64,000 bases of DNA from Lentzea guizhouensis (lineage in GTDB: Bacteria > Actinomycetota > Actinomycetes > Mycobacteriales > Pseudonocardiaceae): NCBI RefSeq assembly GCF_001701025.1, contig NZ_CP016793.1:3906001-3970000 (forward strand). The letters run 5' to 3'. The position numbers and the translations under genes were made by a program. Below the pieces are notes generated by a model that worked only from the letters and a program-made list of their open reading frames with translations, was not told where the DNA came from and searched no databases. Below are positions 1 through 8,037 of this stretch, in pieces; positions within the stretch are counted from its first letter, which is position 1; each line of letters begins with the position of its first letter.

Positions 1-62
1 CACATCGCGGTGGCGGCGACGCCGAGTGCGGCGGCAATTGCCACACGACCTCGTCTTGCCAT
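1..62 (-). CDS. Exported protein, N-terminus only (runs off the window)
   Basis: Only the first 20 codons are in the window. They read from an ATG at 62-60 as MARRGRVAIAAALGVAATAM, a basic n-region followed by a hydrophobic alanine-rich stretch, so this is very likely the start of a signal peptide or N-terminal membrane anchor. An AGGAGG ribosome binding site lies 5-10 bases upstream, which fixes the start. Nothing can be said about the mature protein. It diverges from the HTH gene that starts at 230. Confidence 0.6.
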   Translation of the reverse strand, partial: MARRGRVAIAAALGVAATAM

Positions 63-198
63 CGGTTCCTCCTGGCAGGGAATGATTTGGGGAACGTGAC
101 GAACTTAACCGCACCAACGGGTGAAATGGGAGGTTCGAAAATTCAGTCGGCAATACTGTCAAAACTGTGGCGGGCCTGTTGCGACCTGTGGAGGACCA

Positions 199-226
199 GG
201 GAACCGGGCACGGACGGTAACGTCCG
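199..226 (+). promoter_or_regulatory. Possible ECF-sigma-type promoter for the HTH gene
   Basis: GGGAACC at 199-205 is followed after 16 bases (counted from GGAAC) by CGTCC at 221-225, the general pattern of ECF sigma factor promoters. Transcription would start at about the GTG of the gene at 230, giving a leaderless mRNA. A TAACGT at 218-223 six bases before the GTG could instead be a housekeeping -10. A 7-bp stem (210-216 with 221-227, loop GTAA) overlaps the site. The assignment is inference. Confidence 0.35.
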
Positions 227-229
227 TCC

Positions 230-1114
230 GTGTCGGATTTCGCAGAGGCGTTGACCATGGCCGTCGAGGCGAGCGGGCTCAGTCTCGAACGGATCCGGCG
301 CCACCTCGAACTGCGCGGTCTGCAGGTGAGCCTGTCGACGCTCAGCTACTGGCGCCGGGGCCGCAGCCGCCCCGAACGACCGGAGTCGCTGCAGGCCGTC
401 GCCGCGCTGGAGGAGGTCCTGCGGCTGGCTCCCGGCGAGCTGATGACCAAGCTCGGCGACAGGCGCCCGCGCGGCCGGTGGCTGGAACGGACCGCCGCGC
501 TGGAGGGCATCTGGCAGGACGCGGCGATCGACCTCGGCCGCACCATCTCGCGGGTCGAGCGGCTGCTGCCCGTGCCCGCGAAGTACCTCACCGTCCGGGA
601 CGTGGTGGTGATCGGTCCTGACCGGCGGGAGGTCGAGCTGCGCAGCAGCGCGGTGCTCGAAGCGTTCGAGGACGGTGTCGACCGGATCCTCCTCGCGAAG
701 ACGGCGGACGACACCGACCACTCGCCGGGCGAGATCATCGCCATGAAGTCCTGCCGCGTCGGCCGGGTGCGCACCGACGAGGAGAACAGGCTGCTGGTCG
801 CGGAGATCATCCTCGACCGGGTGCTGCGGGCGGGCCAGACCGCGCTCGTCGACCTGAGCTTCGTCTCCGACCCCGGCGCCGACAGCCACAGCGCCGACCG
901 GCGGTTCGTCCGCCCCCTGCGCCACTACGTGCTGGAGGTCGAGTTCCACCCGGACGCGGTTCCGGTGCGGTGCCACGGGTTCACCTGTTCCGATCCGGCC
1001 GGGCCGGAGGTGGACACGGGGGACCTGTGGGTCGGGACCACCGCCTCCACGCACCTGGTCGTGCACGACGCCCAGCCCGGGATCACCTACGGCATCAGGT
1101 GGGAGTGGGAGTAG
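230..1114 (+). CDS. Helix-turn-helix regulator-like protein, unknown effector
   Basis: A 294-residue protein starting at a GTG. Residues about 5-65 look like a lambda-repressor/XRE-type helix-turn-helix, with serine and threonine before a basic segment (STLSYWRRGRSRPER) and a following leucine-rich helix. The remaining 220 residues contain no family I recognise. They are acidic and beta-rich and end in a Trp-containing tail, which could be a ligand or effector domain. The gene is probably read from a leaderless transcript, because no Shine-Dalgarno sequence is present and promoter-like boxes sit directly before the GTG. The following aldo/keto reductase is about 100 bases away. A DNA-binding role is inferred from the N-terminus only. 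Confidence 0.7.
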   Translation: MSDFAEALTMAVEASGLSLERIRRHLELRGLQVSLSTLSYWRRGRSRPERPESLQAVAALEEVLRLAPGELMTKLGDRRPRGRWLERTAALEGIWQDAAIDLGRTISRVERLLPVPAKYLTVRDVVVIGPDRREVELRSSAVLEAFEDGVDRILLAKTADDTDHSPGEIIAMKSCRVGRVRTDEENRLLVAEIILDRVLRAGQTALVDLSFVSDPGADSHSADRRFVRPLRHYVLEVEFHPDAVPVRCHGFTCSDPAGPEVDTGDLWVGTTASTHLVVHDAQPGITYGIRWEWE

Positions 1115-1212
1115 CGGCCCTCGCCCGCCACGCCGACGGCGGTACGGGCGGACCGGCGACCTGGAGCAGCTCCACGTGGCACGAGGCCGCCGAGCGGGGC
1201 AGGGTTGTGGCC

Positions 1213-2205
1213 ATGGACTACACGAACCTCGGCCGCAGCGGCCTCTCCGTCTCCCGACTGTGCCTCGGCACCATGAACTTCGGCCCTGAGACGACCGAGG
1301 CCGACAGCCACGCGATCATGGACAGGGCCCACGAGCACGGCGTCAACTTCTTCGACACGGCCAACGTCTACGGCTGGAAGATGGGCGAAGGCGTCACCGA
1401 GAACATCATCGGCCGGTGGTTCGCGCAGGGCGGTGGCCGGCGGGAGAAGACCGTCATCGCCACCAAGCTCTACGGCAGCATGGGCGAGTGGCCGAACGAG
1501 ACCAAGCTGTCGGCGTTGAACATCCGCCGCGCCGCTGACGCCTCGTTGAAGCGCCTGCAGACCGACTACATCGACCTGTACCAGATGCACCACGTCGACC
1601 GCGCCACGCCGTGGGACGAGATCTGGGAGGCCTTCTCGGTGCTGCGCCAGCAGGGCAAGGTCATCTACTTCGGCTCGTCGAACTTCGCGGGCTGGCACCT
1701 CGCCCAGGCCCAGGAAGCCGCCCGCACGCGCGGGTTCCTCGGCCTGGTGTCCGAGCAGTCGATCTACAACCTGATGACCCGCTGGATCGAGCTGGAGGTC
1801 CTGCCGGCGGCCCGCCACTACGGCCTCGGCGTCATCCCGTGGTCACCGCTGCACGGCGGCCTGCTCGGCGGCGTGCTCCGCAAGCAGCGCGAGGGCGGCA
1901 CCTCCCGCAGCGCGTCCGGCCGTTCCGCGGACGCGCTGGAGAAGCACCACGACAGCATCGAGGCCTACGAGAAGCTCTGCGCGGACATCGGTGAGGACCC
2001 GGCCAACGTCGGCCTCGCCTGGCTGCTGCACCAGGAGGGCGTGACCGCGCCGATCATCGGCCCGCGCACCGCCGAGCAGCTCGACAACTCGCTGCGCGCG
2101 GCCGAGCTGAAGCTGGACGCCGAGGTGCTCGCCAAGCTCGACGAGCTGTTCCCGGCGCCCGCTCCGAACGGCTCCAAGCCGGCCCCGGAGGCCTACGCCT
2201 GGTAG
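1213..2205 (+). CDS. Aldo/keto reductase
   Basis: A 330-residue NAD(P)H-dependent oxidoreductase of the AKR superfamily (COG0667 type, related to the YghZ/potassium-channel beta-subunit group). The catalytic tetrad can be seen: Asp48 and Tyr53 in FFDTANVY, Lys85 in VIATKLYG, and His126 in LYQMHHVD. The C-terminal NADP-binding features GSSN and SPLHGGLLGG are present. Length is normal for the family. The ATG at 1213 was chosen because homology begins there (DYTNLGRSGLSVSRLCLGTM); the open frame extends further upstream without meaning. The natural substrate, a carbonyl compound or sugar aldehyde, cannot be predicted. It ends just before a perfect inverted repeat shared with the convergent lectin gene. 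Confidence 0.92.
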   Translation: MDYTNLGRSGLSVSRLCLGTMNFGPETTEADSHAIMDRAHEHGVNFFDTANVYGWKMGEGVTENIIGRWFAQGGGRREKTVIATKLYGSMGEWPNETKLSALNIRRAADASLKRLQTDYIDLYQMHHVDRATPWDEIWEAFSVLRQQGKVIYFGSSNFAGWHLAQAQEAARTRGFLGLVSEQSIYNLMTRWIELEVLPAARHYGLGVIPWSPLHGGLLGGVLRKQREGGTSRSASGRSADALEKHHDSIEAYEKLCADIGEDPANVGLAWLLHQEGVTAPIIGPRTAEQLDNSLRAAELKLDAEVLAKLDELFPAPAPNGSKPAPEAYAW

Positions 2206-2214
2206 CGCTTTCCG

Positions 2215-2261
2215 GCGTCTGCAAGTACTACCGACTCGTACTTGGTAGTACTTGCAGACGC
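2215..2261. terminator. Perfect 18-bp inverted repeat, probable bidirectional terminator
   Basis: Arms 2215-2232 and 2244-2261 are exact reverse complements, starting GCGTCTGCAAGTACTACC, with an 11-base loop. It fills the space between the ends of two convergent genes, stopping 10 bases after one and 4 bases before the other. It is less GC-rich than most actinomycete terminators and has no U-tract. Confidence 0.75.
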
Positions 2262-2265
2262 GTGC

Positions 2266-2790
2266 TCAGCCGCGGCGGACGCGCGTCCACTGCTGCGGTG
2301 CGCCGCCGTGGCAGTCCCACTGGTAGATGGCGCCGCCGTTGCGGCTGTCGTCGGGGTTGGCGTCGAGGCAACGGCCGGTGGCCGCGTTCTGCAGCGTCAG
2401 CCCCTGGTTGTTCCACGGCCGCCAGACCTGTGGTGCGCCGCCGTGGCACGGCCAGACGTAGACCTGGCCGCCGTTGCGGTTGTCGTCCGGGTTGGCGTCC
2501 AGGCACATCTTGGTGTTGAGCACCGGCCGGATGGTGCTGTCGCTGAAGAACAGCCACTCCTGCTCGTCGGTGCCGTCGAAGTTCCACTGGCGGATCGCCC
2601 CGCCGGCCTGGTCGACCGTGCTGCGCACCGCTTCGAGGTTGCGGAACGGCGAGAAGCCGATCCTGAGGTTGAACGGACCCGACACGGCCTGGGCGCCGAC
2701 GCCGGGTTCCCGGTCCTGCGCGGCCGCGAGTCCGGCGCCGGACAACGCCGTCGTGACCACCGCTGCCGCGACCATCGTCTTCGTGAACAA
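2266..2790 (-). CDS. Secreted ricin B-type beta-trefoil lectin
   Basis: A 174-residue protein with a signal peptide (FTKTMVAAAVVTTALSGAG, cleavage near residue 25) and one beta-trefoil lectin domain. Two near-identical repeats carry the sugar-binding hallmarks: CLDANPDD and QVW at 96-123, and CLDANPDD and QQW at 141-168. A weaker repeat with QEW is at 67-80, so the three-lobed trefoil is complete. There is no attached catalytic domain, so it is a free-standing carbohydrate-binding protein; galactose or xylan binding would be typical. I chose a TTG start because GAGGGG lies six bases before it and it supplies the lysine of the n-region; an ATG five codons further in is the alternative. Confidence 0.8.
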   Translation of the reverse strand: MFTKTMVAAAVVTTALSGAGLAAAQDREPGVGAQAVSGPFNLRIGFSPFRNLEAVRSTVDQAGGAIRQWNFDGTDEQEWLFFSDSTIRPVLNTKMCLDANPDDNRNGGQVYVWPCHGGAPQVWRPWNNQGLTLQNAATGRCLDANPDDSRNGGAIYQWDCHGGAPQQWTRVRRG

Positions 2791-2897
2791 GAGCTCCCCC
2801 TCTTCCGTTTCGACGCTGACAGGTCCATCGTCGCGCCGGGCAGAGGGGGAGCGGATGAGCATGAGCATGCTCAAAAACGGTGCCAAAAGGCCAAAGG

Positions 2898-3077
2898 TCA
2901 GTCTTCGAAGTCGTCGTCGTCGCGCGCCAGGAACGTGGCGAAGCGCTCGATCGGCGTCTCGAAGTCGGGGTTGGCGTCGACGAACTCCCGCAGCTTGTCG
3001 GCGAGCCACGCGAACGTGACCTCCTCCTCGCCGCGCCGCTTCTCAAGCTCCTCGATGCCGCGATCGGTGTGGTACAT
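2898..3077 (-). CDS. Small acidic DUF6104-like protein
   Basis: A 59-residue protein starting MYHTDRGIEELEKRRG and ending in a run of acidic residues (ARDDDDFED). This matches the short actinobacterial family DUF6104, whose function is unknown. AGGAG lies seven bases before the ATG. The sequence suggests two helices (residues 6-33 and 40-51) with an acidic tail. It is separated from the upstream kgd gene by a strong terminator, so it has its own promoter or relies on read-through. The family assignment is from memory of the conserved TDRGIEELE opening. Confidence 0.8.
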   Translation of the reverse strand: MYHTDRGIEELEKRRGEEEVTFAWLADKLREFVDANPDFETPIERFATFLARDDDDFED

Positions 3078-3103
3078 AGCTGAACTCCTGTGAGGGCTTA
3101 GAA

Positions 3104-3141
3104 AACGAGCCGCCGGATCCAGGTGGATCCGGCGGCTCGTT
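3104..3141 (-). terminator. Rho-independent terminator after kgd
   Basis: A perfect 17-bp stem (3104-3120 with 3125-3141) with a four-base loop is followed on the minus strand by TTTTC. It lies 15 bases beyond the kgd stop codon. Confidence 0.85.
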
Positions 3142-3155
3142 CGGTCACACCTGAC

Positions 3156-6100
3156 TTAGTCGAAGGCGCGGTTGATGATCTCGCGCTGCTCGACCTCGTG
3201 CACCTTGCTCGAACCGGCCGACGGGGCGGCCATCGGGCGGCGCGACACGCGGCGGACACCCGAGAGGTGCGCGGGCAGCAGCTCCGGCAGGGCGAGACCG
3301 TAGAACGGCCACGCGCCCTGGTTCGCCGGCTCCTCCTGGACCCAGCGGATGTCCTTCGCGTTCGGGTAGCGCTCCAGGGTCTCGGTCAGCTTGCGGGCCG
3401 GGACCGGGTAGAGCTGCTCGACGCGCACGATCGCCACGTCGCCCGCGCTGCGCTTCTCCCGCTCCGAGTGGAGCTCGTAGGAGATCTTGCCGCTGCACAG
3501 CAGGACCTTCGTGACCGCGTTCGGGTCCTTGACGGTCGGGTCGTCCATCACCGACTGGAAGCGGTCGTTGATGAACTCGTCCGTGCCGCTGACCGCTGCC
3601 TTGAGGCGCAGCATCGACTTCGGCGTGAACACGATCAGCGGCCGGTCGACGCCGTCGAGGGCGTGGCGGCGCAGCAGGTGGAAGTAGTTCGCCGGGGTCG
3701 ACGGCACCGCGACGGTCATGGAGCCCTCGGCGCACAGCTGCAGCCAGCGCTCGATGCGGCCCGACGTGTGGTCGGGGCCCTGGCCCTCGTGGCCGTGCGG
3801 CAGCAGGATCACGACGTCGGAACGCTGACCCCACTTCGCCTCACCGGACGAGATGAACTCGTCGATGATCGGCTGCGCGCCGTTGACGAAGTCACCGAAC
3901 TGCGCCTCCCACAGCACCAGCGCCTGCGGGTTCGCCACCGAGTAGCCGTACTCGAAGCCGACGGCCGCGAACTCCGACAGCACCGAGTCGTAGACCATGA
4001 ACTTGCCCTGGTCCGGCGACAGGTTCTGCAGCGGCGTGTACTCCTCGCCGGTCTTGCGGTCGATCAGGGTCGCGTGGCGCTGCACGAACGTGCCGCGGCG
4101 CGAGTCCTGGCCGGCCAGGCGGACCTTGCGGCCCTCCAGCGCGAGCGAGCCGAACGCGAGCAGCTCGGCGAACGCCCAGTCGATGCCGCCCTCGCGCGCC
4201 ATCTTGGCGCGGCGGTCGAGCACCGGCTTGACGCGGGCGTGCGGCGTGAAGCCCTCCGGGAGGTTCACGTGCGCGTCGGCGATGTGCTCCAGCACCTCGC
4301 GGCTGATGCCCGTGGGGAGCTTGGCCGGGATCTGCTGCTCGGACTCGACCGACGGGCTGACCGTGACCGGGTGCTTCTCGAGCTCGCGGACCTCGTTGAA
4401 GACGTGCTCCAGCTGGCTGGAGAAGTCCTGCAGCGCCTTCTCGGCCTCCTCCACCGTGATGTCGCCGCGGCCGATCAGGGACTCGGTGTAGGTCTTGCGC
4501 ACCGAGCGCTTCTGGTCGATCACGTCGTACATCGCCGGCTGGGTCATCGAGGGGTCGTCGCCCTCGTTGTGACCGCGGCGGCGGTAGCAGACCATGTCGA
4601 TCACGACGTCCTTGCGGAACCGCTGGCGGTAGTCGACAGCGAGCTTCGCGACCCAGTAGCAGGCCTCGGGGTCGTCACCGTTCACGTGGAAGATCGGCGA
4701 ACCGATCATCTTCGCGACGTCGGTCGAGTACTTCGACGACCGCGAGTGCTCCGGCGCGGTGGTGAAGCCGACCTGGTTGTTCACGACGATGTGGACCGTG
4801 CCGCCGGTGCGGTAACCGCGCACCAGGGCCAGGTTCAGCGTCTCGGCCACGACACCCTGCCCGGCGAACGCCGCGTCACCGTGCATCGCGACCGGCAGCA
4901 CCGGGAAGGTGTCGCCGCCGATGCCGATGATGTCCTGCTTGGCGCGCACGATGCCCTCGAGCACCGGGTCGACCGCCTCGAGGTGCGACGGGTTCGCCGT
5001 CAGCGACACCTTGGTCTCGCCGTCGCCGAACATCCGGAAGTACTTGCCCTCGGCACCGAGGTGGTACTTCACGTCGCCCGAGCCGTGCGCCTGACCGGGG
5101 TCGAGGTTGCCCTCGAACTCGCGGAAGATCTGCGAGATCGGCTTGCCGACGATGTTCGCGAGCACGTTCAGGCGGCCGCGGTGCGGCATCGCGATGACGA
5201 CCTCGTCGAGTTCGTGCTCGGCTGCCTTGTCCAGCACCGCGTCGAGCAGCGGGATGACGGTCTCGCCGCCCTCCAGCGAGAAGCGCTTCTGGCCGACGTA
5301 CTTCGTCTGCAGGAACGTCTCGAACGCCTCGGCCGCGTTGAGCTTGCTGAGGATGTACTTCTGCACGGTGGCCGGGGGCTTCTCGTGCGGGACCTCGACG
5401 CGTTCCTGGATCCAGTGCCGCTCCTCCGGCTCCAGGATGTGCATGTACTCGACGCCGACCGTGCGGCAGTACGAGTTGCGCAGCACACCGAGGATGTCGC
5501 GGAGCTTCATCCGCTCCTTGCCGGCGAACCCGCCGACCGGGAACTCCCGGTCGAGGTCCCACAGCGTCAGGCCGTGGCTCAGGACGTCGAGGTCCTGGTG
5601 GCTGCGCTGGCGGTAGTTCAACGGGTCCGTGTCGGCCATCAGGTGGCCGCGGGTGCGGAACGCGTCGATCAGCTCGATCACGCGGGCGGTCTTGTCGACG
5701 GCGCCCTCGGGGATGTCGGCGACCCAGCGGATGGGCTCGTAGGGCAGCCGCAGCGACGCGAAGATGTCGTCGTAGAAGTTGTCCTCGCCCAGCAGCAGCT
5801 GGTGGACGCGCTTGAGGAACTCGCCCGACTCCGCACCCTGGATGATGCGGTGGTCGTAGGTGCTCGTCAGCGTGATGATCTTGCTGACGCCCATGTCGGT
5901 GAGCGCCTGCTCGCTGGTGCCCTGGAAGTGCGCGGGGTACTCCATCGCGCCGACACCGATGATCGCGCCCTGACCGGCCTGCAGCCGCGGCACCGAGTGG
6001 TTGGTGCCGATCGTGCCGGGGTTGGTCAGCGAGATCGTGGTGCCGGAGAAGTCGTCCGTCGTCAGCGACCCGGCGCGGGCCTTGCGGATCAGGTCCTCGT

Positions 6101-6833
6101 AGGCCTGCCAGAACTGCGTGAACGTCATGTTCTCGCAGCCCTTGACCGACGCGACGACCAGCGTGCGCTGCCCGTCCTTGCCCGGCAGGTCGATCGCGAG
6201 GCCGAAGTTCACGTGCTCCGGCGTGACGACGAACGGCTTGCCGTCGACCTCGGCGTAGTGCCGGTTCATGTTCGGGTACGCCTGCAGCGCCCGCACCACC
6301 GCGTAGCCGATGACGTGCGTGAAGGAGACCTTCCCGCCGCGCGTCCGCTTCAGGTGGTTGTTGATGACGATGCGGTTGTCGGCCAGCAGCTTGGCGGGCA
6401 CGGCGCGCACGCTGGTCGCGGTCGGAACGGTGAGCGAGAGCTCCATGTTCTTCGCGATCGCGGCGGCGGCACCGCGCAGCTGCTTCTGCTCGGGCTGCGC
6501 GCTCGGCGTGACCGGGGCGGCCTTCGCGGCCTGCTGCGGCGCCGGCTTGCTGGCCGGCTTGGCCGCGGGCTTGGCCGGCGGCGCTGCCTTGGCGGCAGGC
6601 GCGGCTTGTGCTTTGCCGGTGTCAGCGGCAGGCGGCGTCACGGTCGTGGTGGTCGTAGCGCCACCCGCACCCGCCGCGGCGGTGTTCCCGTTGCCGCCCG
6701 CACGCTTGTAGTCGGCAAAGAAGTCGTGCCATGCCGGGTCTACGGATGACGGGTCCGCGAGGAACTGCTCGTACATCTCCTCGACGAGCCACTCGTTCGG
6801 CCCGAATTGTGACGCAGGACTGCTGCTGGACAC
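3156..6833 (-). CDS. kgd: Multifunctional 2-oxoglutarate decarboxylase / dehydrogenase E1-E2
   Basis: A 1225-residue fusion protein of the mycobacterial KGD / corynebacterial OdhA type, which oxidatively decarboxylates 2-oxoglutarate in the TCA cycle with ThDP. Residues 1-45 are the short N-terminal E1 helix segment ([16 protein letters not shown]). Residues 46-115 are an Ala/Pro/Lys-rich linker. Residues 118-345 are an E2-type succinyltransferase domain with catalytic His328 in [14 protein letters not shown]. The rest is the E1 domain with the ThDP-binding [13 protein letters not shown] segment and the C-terminal transketolase-like region. No lipoyl domain is present, as expected for this family, which borrows lipoyl groups from the pyruvate dehydrogenase E2. 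The start is a GTG preceded by AGAGGCGAG. A long open frame on the opposite strand is only a codon-bias shadow. Confidence 0.97.
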   Translation of the reverse strand: MSSSSPASQFGPNEWLVEEMYEQFLADPSSVDPAWHDFFADYKRAGGNGNTAAAGAGGATTTTTVTPPAADTGKAQAAPAAKAAPPAKPAAKPASKPAPQQAAKAAPVTPSAQPEQKQLRGAAAAIAKNMELSLTVPTATSVRAVPAKLLADNRIVINNHLKRTRGGKVSFTHVIGYAVVRALQAYPNMNRHYAEVDGKPFVVTPEHVNFGLAIDLPGKDGQRTLVVASVKGCENMTFTQFWQAYEDLIRKARAGSLTTDDFSGTTISLTNPGTIGTNHSVPRLQAGQGAIIGVGAMEYPAHFQGTSEQALTDMGVSKIITLTSTYDHRIIQGAESGEFLKRVHQLLLGEDNFYDDIFASLRLPYEPIRWVADIPEGAVDKTARVIELIDAFRTRGHLMADTDPLNYRQRSHQDLDVLSHGLTLWDLDREFPVGGFAGKERMKLRDILGVLRNSYCRTVGVEYMHILEPEERHWIQERVEVPHEKPPATVQKYILSKLNAAEAFETFLQTKYVGQKRFSLEGGETVIPLLDAVLDKAAEHELDEVVIAMPHRGRLNVLANIVGKPISQIFREFEGNLDPGQAHGSGDVKYHLGAEGKYFRMFGDGETKVSLTANPSHLEAVDPVLEGIVRAKQDIIGIGGDTFPVLPVAMHGDAAFAGQGVVAETLNLALVRGYRTGGTVHIVVNNQVGFTTAPEHSRSSKYSTDVAKMIGSPIFHVNGDDPEACYWVAKLAVDYRQRFRKDVVIDMVCYRRRGHNEGDDPSMTQPAMYDVIDQKRSVRKTYTESLIGRGDITVEEAEKALQDFSSQLEHVFNEVRELEKHPVTVSPSVESEQQIPAKLPTGISREVLEHIADAHVNLPEGFTPHARVKPVLDRRAKMAREGGIDWAFAELLAFGSLALEGRKVRLAGQDSRRGTFVQRHATLIDRKTGEEYTPLQNLSPDQGKFMVYDSVLSEFAAVGFEYGYSVANPQALVLWEAQFGDFVNGAQPIIDEFISSGEAKWGQRSDVVILLPHGHEGQGPDHTSGRIERWLQLCAEGSMTVAVPSTPANYFHLLRRHALDGVDRPLIVFTPKSMLRLKAAVSGTDEFINDRFQSVMDDPTVKDPNAVTKVLLCSGKISYELHSEREKRSAGDVAIVRVEQLYPVPARKLTETLERYPNAKDIRWVQEEPANQGAWPFYGLALPELLPAHLSGVRRVSRRPMAAPSAGSSKVHEVEQREIINRAFD

Positions 6834-7136
6834 GGCTGGCGCTCGCCTCTATCCATCTCGCTCTTGGTGGTGACTCATGCGGTAGTCAGGCTAGTCCCCC
6901 TGGCGCGGGCCTTCACACGCTGGAGGCACCTGGCAACGAGTGCTCTGTCACAGGATCGATCAGGACGGCCCTCACGTCACCCGCAGTTGAGCATCTCTTG
7001 ATGTGCATCTCACTACGCCGCCTCCCTTTCGGGCAATGTCCGCTGAGCTGTCGGACGGACATGCGCACTGAGAGCAGCGACCAGTTCACGACAGGTACAA
7101 CAACTTCGCCTGGTGGAATGATCCCCGGTTCTCGGT
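6834..7136. other. 303-bp intergenic leader region of kgd
   Basis: No ordinary gene is present between the ATP-grasp-like gene and kgd, which are on the same strand. On the minus strand it contains a stem (TGTCCG at 7037-7042 and CGGACA at 7056-7061 on the plus strand) and the 13-codon ORF listed separately, so it is most likely promoter plus 5' leader of kgd. I see no riboswitch I can name. Confidence 0.4.
6972..7013 (-). CDS. Possible 13-residue leader peptide upstream of kgd
   Basis: A GTG at 7013 preceded at exactly seven bases by GGGAGG (7021-7026) opens a short frame encoding MRCTSRDAQLRVT. The ribosome binding site is better than that of kgd itself, whose start is about 140 bases downstream. 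It contains one cysteine and three arginine codons. A regulatory role is inference from position only. Confidence 0.3.
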   Translation of the reverse strand: MRCTSRDAQLRVT

Positions 7137-7949
7137 TCACCCGGCTGAACTCTTGATCGACCTGGCCATCGCCCGCACGAACCGCTCCCTGGTCTCCTCG
7201 CTCGTGCGGTCCAGCGACAGGTACGGGTTCAGGTCCTCCAGCTCGACCAGCAACAACCCTCCTTCCCGCGTCCGGCACGCGTCAACCCGCTGAATGCCGT
7301 GCGCCAGCCCGTTCCACCGGATGAACTCCTCCGCGAACTCCAAGTCGGCGCTCGTGGCTTCGTAGGCCCGGAGTTCCCACCTGCGGTCGGTTTCAGGCGC
7401 GTACAACGCGTACTGGAACTCGTCGTCCACGTAGTAGAACGACACCTCGTATTCAAAGTCGATCTTCGGCTGGATCAGCGTGTTGTTCTTGTCCGTGATT
7501 TTCTCGCGCGGGACGAATTCCAGCCCGTGCGAGTCTGCGCCGGCTTTGGGCTTGACGACGTAGAGGTCCGCGGCCGGGAGCTTGGCGACGTCTTCTCGGC
7601 GGTCGACTGTGGGGATCACCGGTGAGCCCTGCTCGGTGAGGTCGACCAGGTACTGCTTGCCCGCCATGTCGGCCTTGCCGGTGAGCGGGTTGTAGACGTT
7701 GAGGTCCTTCGCCCGCTCCCGGAACTCCCGGTAGGCCTCGGGGTAGTCGATCACCGGCCCGCTGTTGCGCACGACCGTGACGTCGAACCCGTTGCCGAGC
7801 AGCGCGGCGGCGTCGCGGGGGTTGCAGAGGGCGATGTCGAAGTGCTCGCGGAGGCGGGAGGTCAGGTAGATGTCCTCGTCGCAGTAACGGCGGCCGCGGG
7901 CGGGATAGGCGAGGTCGGTGACGTAGAGGACTTTGGGGCGGGGAGGCAC
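7137..7949 (-). CDS. ATP-grasp-like protein
   Basis: A 270-residue protein that resembles ATP-grasp ligases in layout. It has an N-terminal Rossmann-like half (KVLYVTDLAYPARGRRYCDED), a central LYVVKPKAGADSHGLEFV segment like the ATP-grasp lysine and glycine loop, and a C-terminal VELEDLNPYLSLD that fits the metal-binding Glu/Asn motif of the fold. It is shorter than most ligases. The substrate cannot be told; members elsewhere act in peptide or cofactor assembly. The GTG start has AGGAG at nine bases. The upstream ABC exporter ends 88 bases before it on the same strand, so it could be transcribed with the exporter. Confidence 0.6.
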   Translation of the reverse strand: MPPRPKVLYVTDLAYPARGRRYCDEDIYLTSRLREHFDIALCNPRDAAALLGNGFDVTVVRNSGPVIDYPEAYREFRERAKDLNVYNPLTGKADMAGKQYLVDLTEQGSPVIPTVDRREDVAKLPAADLYVVKPKAGADSHGLEFVPREKITDKNNTLIQPKIDFEYEVSFYYVDDEFQYALYAPETDRRWELRAYEATSADLEFAEEFIRWNGLAHGIQRVDACRTREGGLLLVELEDLNPYLSLDRTSEETRERFVRAMARSIKSSAG

Positions 7950-8037
7950 GGCGGGGACTCCTGGACTGGTGGGGAGGGGAAGGGCGGGGTGAGAAGGCGG
8001 CGGGCCTCCAACGCGCGGGCAGGCGCTCTCCGGACAC

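Noticed and set aside
3123..6749. A 1208-codon open frame opposite kgd
   Set aside because: It is rich in Arg, Leu, Val and Asp with no domain sense, and kgd on the other strand is a complete, well-conserved protein. It results from GC-biased third positions.
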